Assembly (NCBI RefSeq): GCF_009749525.1
Contig: NZ_WOAC01000005.1
Coordinates: 1-64,000, forward strand
Length of the DNA stretch: 64,000 bases
DNA from: Mesorhizobium xinjiangense
GTDB lineage: Bacteria > Pseudomonadota > Alphaproteobacteria > Rhizobiales > Rhizobiaceae
Reading direction: 5' to 3'
Shown here: piece after piece, positions 60,358 through 64,000 of the stretch
How positions within the stretch are numbered: the stretch's first letter is position 1
Layout: each line of letters starts with the position of its first letter
Program-made: the position numbers and the translations under genes
The notes under the pieces: generated by a model
Told to the model about the DNA's origin: nothing
Database searches by the model: none
The model's input: only the letters and a program-made list of their open reading frames with translations

Positions 60358-60854
60358 CGTACCACGCTCCCTCCCAGCGCCACGGCCGAGTGATAGTAGG
60401 CGTTGTAGGACCACTCATAGGCGTCGACGATCGACTGCTCGATCATCTCTTCTTCGCGCACGACCCGGTAGGGGACGCGCAGCGCATTGAGCAGAGGTTC
60501 CATGGTGTAGCCGTGTGGAATGGCCCACCAGTTGTTCTCGCCGAGCTCGCCGCGATAGCTCATCAGCATTACGACCGGTATGCCGGCGCCGAGTCCCATG
60601 CGGGCCAGCGGTTCGATGGAGGCGCGCAGGCCGGAGTTTTCCATCACCAATGCTGCGCGCTTGCCCGACAGGAACACGCCGCCGCAGATTGCGGCTCCTT
60701 CGCCCTCGTTCGTTACCCTTATCGTGCGGATATCAGGATCGGCATCGAGTGCCGGATAGAGCTCCTTGAACAGGGAATCCGGCAGGTAACAGACAATGCT
60801 GACCCCGGCGCGCTTCAGGCCTCTGATCACCGCGTCAACGGCGCTTTGCTTCAT
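60354..60854 (-). CDS. TPP-dependent decarboxylase, N-terminal (alpha) subunit
   Basis: A 166-residue subunit with the pyrimidine-binding half of TPP decarboxylases: CYLPDSLFKELYPALDAD near residue 22, the activating glutamate in VTNEGEGAAICGG near 50 and ENSGLRASIEPLARM near 72. The pattern matches ComD (sulfopyruvate decarboxylase alpha). ATG 60854 has GGAGAG upstream. It opens the catabolic operon, about 200 bases after the LysR gene. Confidence 0.78.
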   Translation of the reverse strand: MKQSAVDAVIRGLKRAGVSIVCYLPDSLFKELYPALDADPDIRTIRVTNEGEGAAICGGVFLSGKRAALVMENSGLRASIEPLARMGLGAGIPVVMLMSYRGELGENNWWAIPHGYTMEPLLNALRVPYRVVREEEMIEQSIVDAYEWSYNAYYHSAVALGGSVVR

Positions 60855-61052
60855 TGTTGTCTCTCCGGTCACAGCTCGTCGCACAGCTTCGGAGGCGGAC
60901 GAAAATATCTCTCTGGTTCAGTGGCTTATCTTCGTTCTGTTGCCGCCTGTGCGAGCCATGAATGATACTGGCAAGCCATACTTGTTTCGGATAGATGGAA
61001 ATCTTTGAGGAAGATGTTGCGCAGGAAGCATCAACTGCGTCCTGGCGGCGGG

Positions 61053-61973
61053 TTACGCCTTCAGTTGTTCGAAGCGTTGTGAAAGGCTCGTGGCGAATGC
61101 CGATGCGGCCTCGGAGATTTCACCTTTGGAGCGCGACATCAGCATCAGGCGGCGGGGCTGAAGTTTTGGATCGCGCAGCGGGATGAAGCGCAGCTCTCCG
61201 CTTCTCGTTTCCCTCTCGACGCCGACCCTCGTTTGCAGGATGCTGCCCTGTCCGCGCTTGGCCAGATCGATCATCAGGCCAATTGAATTGGTGCGGGCAC
61301 GCCGCAGAATCTCGACCATCGATCCGGCGAACAGCTCATCGACCGACATGGCAAGCGACAGGCTGGTGTCGGATAGGATGATGCGTTCTCCCGATATTTC
61401 GAACGGTCGCAGTTCCTCGCGCTCGGCAAGGTGGCTGTCGGGCGGAACGATGACGCCGAGCGGTACGGCGATGGAGGCGAGGCGGCGGGCATTTCGCGGC
61501 ACGCGCACGTCGAACGCGATCGCCAGGTCGCAACTTCCCTCGCTGACCGCATTGACCGCCTCTTGGGAACTTGTCACCTTCGTGTCCACTGTTATCTCAG
61601 GGTGGCGTTGCCAGAATTCCTCGAGCGCATCGGGCAGAATACCGCGCGCGACGCTCTCGATGACGGCCACAGTCACGGTGCCGCGACGCAATCCGCTCAG
61701 ATCGTTGATCTCGGTAACGGCGCGGTTGAGGTCCACATAGCTTTCGCGCACATGGTAAAGCAGCAACTCGCCGGCGCTGGTCAGCCGCAACCGCTGGCGC
61801 ACCCGTTCGAACAACGGCGTGTCCAGCTCTTCCTCCAGTTGCTTGATCACGCGACTGATGGACGAGGGAGCGACATTCAACGCTTTGGAAGCCTGCCGGA
61901 TCGAGCCGAGACGCGCGACAAGCTGGAAATAATGCGCCCTGGTTGCGATCAGCCCGAGCCGATAGGGATCCAT
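61053..61973 (-). CDS. LysR-family regulator
   Basis: A 306-residue regulator. HYFQLVARLGSIRQASKALN then VAPSSISRVIKQLEEELD form the helix-turn-helix; the effector domain (TVTVAVIESVARGILPDAL, CDLAIAFDVRVPRN) follows. Its start codon overlaps the last base of the adenine-deaminase stop (TGATG), so the two are translationally coupled. It lies upstream of the decarboxylase operon on the same strand and is the natural regulator of that block. Confidence 0.85.
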   Translation of the reverse strand: MDPYRLGLIATRAHYFQLVARLGSIRQASKALNVAPSSISRVIKQLEEELDTPLFERVRQRLRLTSAGELLLYHVRESYVDLNRAVTEINDLSGLRRGTVTVAVIESVARGILPDALEEFWQRHPEITVDTKVTSSQEAVNAVSEGSCDLAIAFDVRVPRNARRLASIAVPLGVIVPPDSHLAEREELRPFEISGERIILSDTSLSLAMSVDELFAGSMVEILRRARTNSIGLMIDLAKRGQGSILQTRVGVERETRSGELRFIPLRDPKLQPRRLMLMSRSKGEISEAASAFATSLSQRFEQLKA

Positions 61974-63772
61974 CAGACGGTCTCTAGAAACGGTACGGTT
62001 TCCATCTCCGGCACAAGGACCAGGCCCTTGTCGGTTATCCTGATCTCGGGAATGACCGACAGCGGGATCAGGTTGAAGCCCATATAGGGGATCGTGCAGC
62101 CGGCCTTTTCCCACTCCACCTTCAGCGCCTTGACCTCTTCTGCAACCTCATGGACCCGTTTGTCGGACAGCAGTCCGGCGACCGGCAGGGCGACCATCGC
62201 GGTAACCTTGCAGTCCATGACGATGCAGACGCCCCCCTGGTTTTGCGCGATGGCGTCGAGCGCCACGCGCATGTCGGCCTCGTTGGTGCCGGCGATGATG
62301 ACGTTGTGGCTGTCATGGCCGACCGAAGAGGCAACGGCGCCACGCTTCAGGTTGAAATTGCTCAGCAGGCCGTGTGCCACATTGCCTGCCGATTTGCCGT
62401 GTCGTTCGACGACGGTCACGAAACACAGACCGTGACGGTCGAAATGATCCTGCCAGTCATTGGCCGGTTCGAGCACGATCTTCTCGTGTGGCAGGGTGAT
62501 GCCGGGAAGTTCGGTGCGGATCGCGTGGGCGAGGACCTTTTGCGTCGGCAGGTCGGGAACGAGCTTGACCTCTTGCGGCAGCTTCACCGTTGAATAGGCT
62601 GCGGCCGGGTAGCGATAGGGCTCCGACAGGGCCGCGTCGAGAATCGGTGTTATCTTGCGGTCCTCGACGACAAGTTCACCGCCGTACCAGGTGTTTACCG
62701 GTTTCAGGTCGTCGTCGAGCAGCACCAGGTCGGCACGACGACCGCCGCCGAGCCCGCCGATCTCTTCGCCCATGCCGAAGCGTGTCGCGCCGTGCAGCGA
62801 ACCCATCGACCAGGCCTGCTCGGGCTTCATGCCGGCGCGGATCGCCTCGCGGGTCACCCAGTCGAGGCCGAACACCAGCAGGTCGTCGGCGTCGCGATCG
62901 TCGGTGCAAACCGCGATGCGTTTGTGCGACGCGCCCAGTTCGGTGATCGTCTTGATTGCTTCGGGCAGGCTGTGCCAGGGCGTAGTCGGCGGGCCGCCGC
63001 GCAGGAACAGCCAGATGCCCGCCTCAAGCAGATCGTCGGCAATTTCGCGATCGATCGCCTCATGCGTATCGGTTACGCCGGCGGCGGCATAGGCTGCGAC
63101 GAATTCCCTCCCGTAGACGTGACCGGAGACGGGGCGTCCGCGCTCCAGTGCCGCCGCGATGATGGCGTGGCTGCGCTCGTCGCCCATCGCGACAGGCACG
63201 AAGTCCATCTTTTCGCCAAGCGCCACGGCTTCCGGCCACTTGTCGAACAATGCGGCGATCTTTTCCGGCGTCAGATCGCCGCCGGCCGTTTCCAGTTCGG
63301 GCGATGTCGCCGGCACGGTGCTGGGCACGGTGAGGAAGATCGAAAGCGGCGCCTGGCGGGCATCTTCGAGCATTGCCTCGACGCCCGCGACATCCATGAC
63401 GTTGCCGATCTCGTGGCTGTCACAAAAGATCGTCGTGGTGCCGTTGAGCAACGCCGCTTCGGCGTAGGCGCAGGCCGTGACCATGGACGACTCGATGTGA
63501 ATGTGCGGGTCGACGAGCCCGGGTGCGAGGATGGCGCCGGCGGCGTCATAACGAGGCGATGCGCCTTTGTAGGTCCCGGCGGACTTCATCGCGGCGATGC
63601 GTCCGCCGGAAATCCAGATCTCCCTTCCGTCCAGGATCCGTTCCGAATAGGTGGACAGGGCCCGGGCGCCGGTAATGACCAGATCCGGCTCGCTGCGGCC
63701 CGATGCGACGTCGGCAAGCCGCCGGGTCATGGTGGACAGCGCAGCGACGGAAAAGCGGTTGATCTTTCGCAT
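61973..63772 (-). CDS. ade: Adenine deaminase
   Basis: A 599-residue amidohydrolase that converts adenine to hypoxanthine. Metal blocks: [14 protein letters not shown] near residue 90, [11 protein letters not shown] near 118, [10 protein letters not shown] near 215, [11 protein letters not shown] near 285. The C-terminal AdeC-specific part has [20 protein letters not shown] near 490. Length is typical. Hypoxanthine is a substrate for molybdenum hydroxylases such as the fused one encoded downstream, though no direct link is shown. Confidence 0.9.
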   Translation of the reverse strand: MRKINRFSVAALSTMTRRLADVASGRSEPDLVITGARALSTYSERILDGREIWISGGRIAAMKSAGTYKGASPRYDAAGAILAPGLVDPHIHIESSMVTACAYAEAALLNGTTTIFCDSHEIGNVMDVAGVEAMLEDARQAPLSIFLTVPSTVPATSPELETAGGDLTPEKIAALFDKWPEAVALGEKMDFVPVAMGDERSHAIIAAALERGRPVSGHVYGREFVAAYAAAGVTDTHEAIDREIADDLLEAGIWLFLRGGPPTTPWHSLPEAIKTITELGASHKRIAVCTDDRDADDLLVFGLDWVTREAIRAGMKPEQAWSMGSLHGATRFGMGEEIGGLGGGRRADLVLLDDDLKPVNTWYGGELVVEDRKITPILDAALSEPYRYPAAAYSTVKLPQEVKLVPDLPTQKVLAHAIRTELPGITLPHEKIVLEPANDWQDHFDRHGLCFVTVVERHGKSAGNVAHGLLSNFNLKRGAVASSVGHDSHNVIIAGTNEADMRVALDAIAQNQGGVCIVMDCKVTAMVALPVAGLLSDKRVHEVAEEVKALKVEWEKAGCTIPYMGFNLIPLSVIPEIRITDKGLVLVPEMETVPFLETV

Positions 63773-63784
63773 GATGGGTCTTTC

Positions 63785-64000
63785 TCAGTGATAGTCGGGA
63801 ATACCTGGCATGGTGATGAAGCCGTCGAGCTTTCTGATCGCGCGCGCCCAGCGCCGCAGGGCGGGGAAGTGATCGTGGTCGATGTTGTAATCGCGGCTGA
63901 GCGCAAACGACGGGAAAAGCGCGATGTCGGCGATTGTCGGCTGCGGACCGGCAAAATAGTCAAGCCCTTCGAAATGCTGGCGCGTCATGTGATCGTCCAT
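63785..64000 (-). CDS. Glutathione S-transferase, C-terminal part (cut by window edge)
   Basis: The 71 codons read FAGPQPTIADIALFPSFALS and FPALRRWARAIRKLDG, the helical C-terminal domain of GSTs (the T-I-A-D-I block is the N-capping box of the conserved helix). The N-terminal thioredoxin-like half lies beyond the right edge, so the start is unknown. It ends 12 bases before the adenine-deaminase start and may belong to its operon. Confidence 0.8.
   Translation of the reverse strand: MDDHMTRQHFEGLDYFAGPQPTIADIALFPSFALSRDYNIDHDHFPALRRWARAIRKLDGFITMPGIPDYH

Overview
The window is GC-rich bacterial DNA, read here as a member of the alphaproteobacterial order Hyphomicrobiales (Rhizobiales), perhaps close to Phyllobacteriaceae. 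That placement is inference. It rests on many ABC and TRAP uptake systems, several LysR regulators, a CspA beside a small basic protein, a DUF3365 heme-type sensor feeding a hybrid kinase and a class III cyclase, and IS5/IS66/IS3 relics. No rRNA, tRNA, CRISPR array or phage structural gene was found.

Layout. 1-1300 is scar tissue: an internally deleted IS5-family element sits in the 5' part of an outer-membrane protein gene, next to the tail of a DUF1254/DUF1214 gene. 1478-9161 holds a methyltransferase-like membrane protein, a MetA-pathway-type outer-membrane protein, a periplasmic arylsulfatase, a small membrane protein and a histidine kinase/OmpR-type regulator pair. Two divergent intergenic regions here share tandem 10-bp repeats (GAATTSAAT core). 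9162-16283 is one giant autotransporter. 16530-18887 has a fatty-acid desaturase, a small basic protein, CspA and a lysine-rich microprotein. 19062-24530 is one sensory operon: DUF3365 heme protein, hybrid kinase, single-domain receiver, then an adenylate cyclase with receiver.

24799-32187 is an amidohydrolase (N-carbamoyl-amino-acid hydrolase type) divergent from an Opp/Dpp-like ABC operon that contains a permease-ATPase fusion and ends in a GntR/FCD regulator. 32356-38280 (minus strand) is LysR, TAXI-type TRAP binding protein, fused TRAP permease, sulfatase and a 47-aa ORF: a likely uptake-and-desulfation unit. 38620-41417 is decayed: IS66 and IS3 fragments cut a frameshifted DctM gene, and a RidA gene is truncated and fused to a foreign tail. 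MarR and EamA genes precede it.

44018-50602 looks like D-amino-acid/D-peptide use: D-amino-acid transaminase, amino-acid ABC transporter, P1-family (DmpA-like) aminopeptidase, M55 (DppA-like) D-aminopeptidase and a divergent LysR. 50741-63772 is a long minus-strand catabolic block: adenine deaminase, LysR, two-subunit TPP decarboxylase, GMC oxidoreductase, Atz/Trz-type amidohydrolase, an oxygenase-like protein with no visible Rieske cluster motif, a fused FAD/molybdopterin hydroxylase, its 2Fe-2S subunit and an aldehyde dehydrogenase. Its order suggests hydroxylation, deamination, oxidation and decarboxylation of a nitrogenous, possibly purine-like, compound. The substrate is not known from sequence. 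The right edge cuts a glutathione S-transferase gene.

The most unusual items are the tandem-repeat regulon around the two-component system, the Rieske-less oxygenase within the molybdenum hydroxylase cluster, the heme-sensor/cyclase relay, and several gene fusions and scars.
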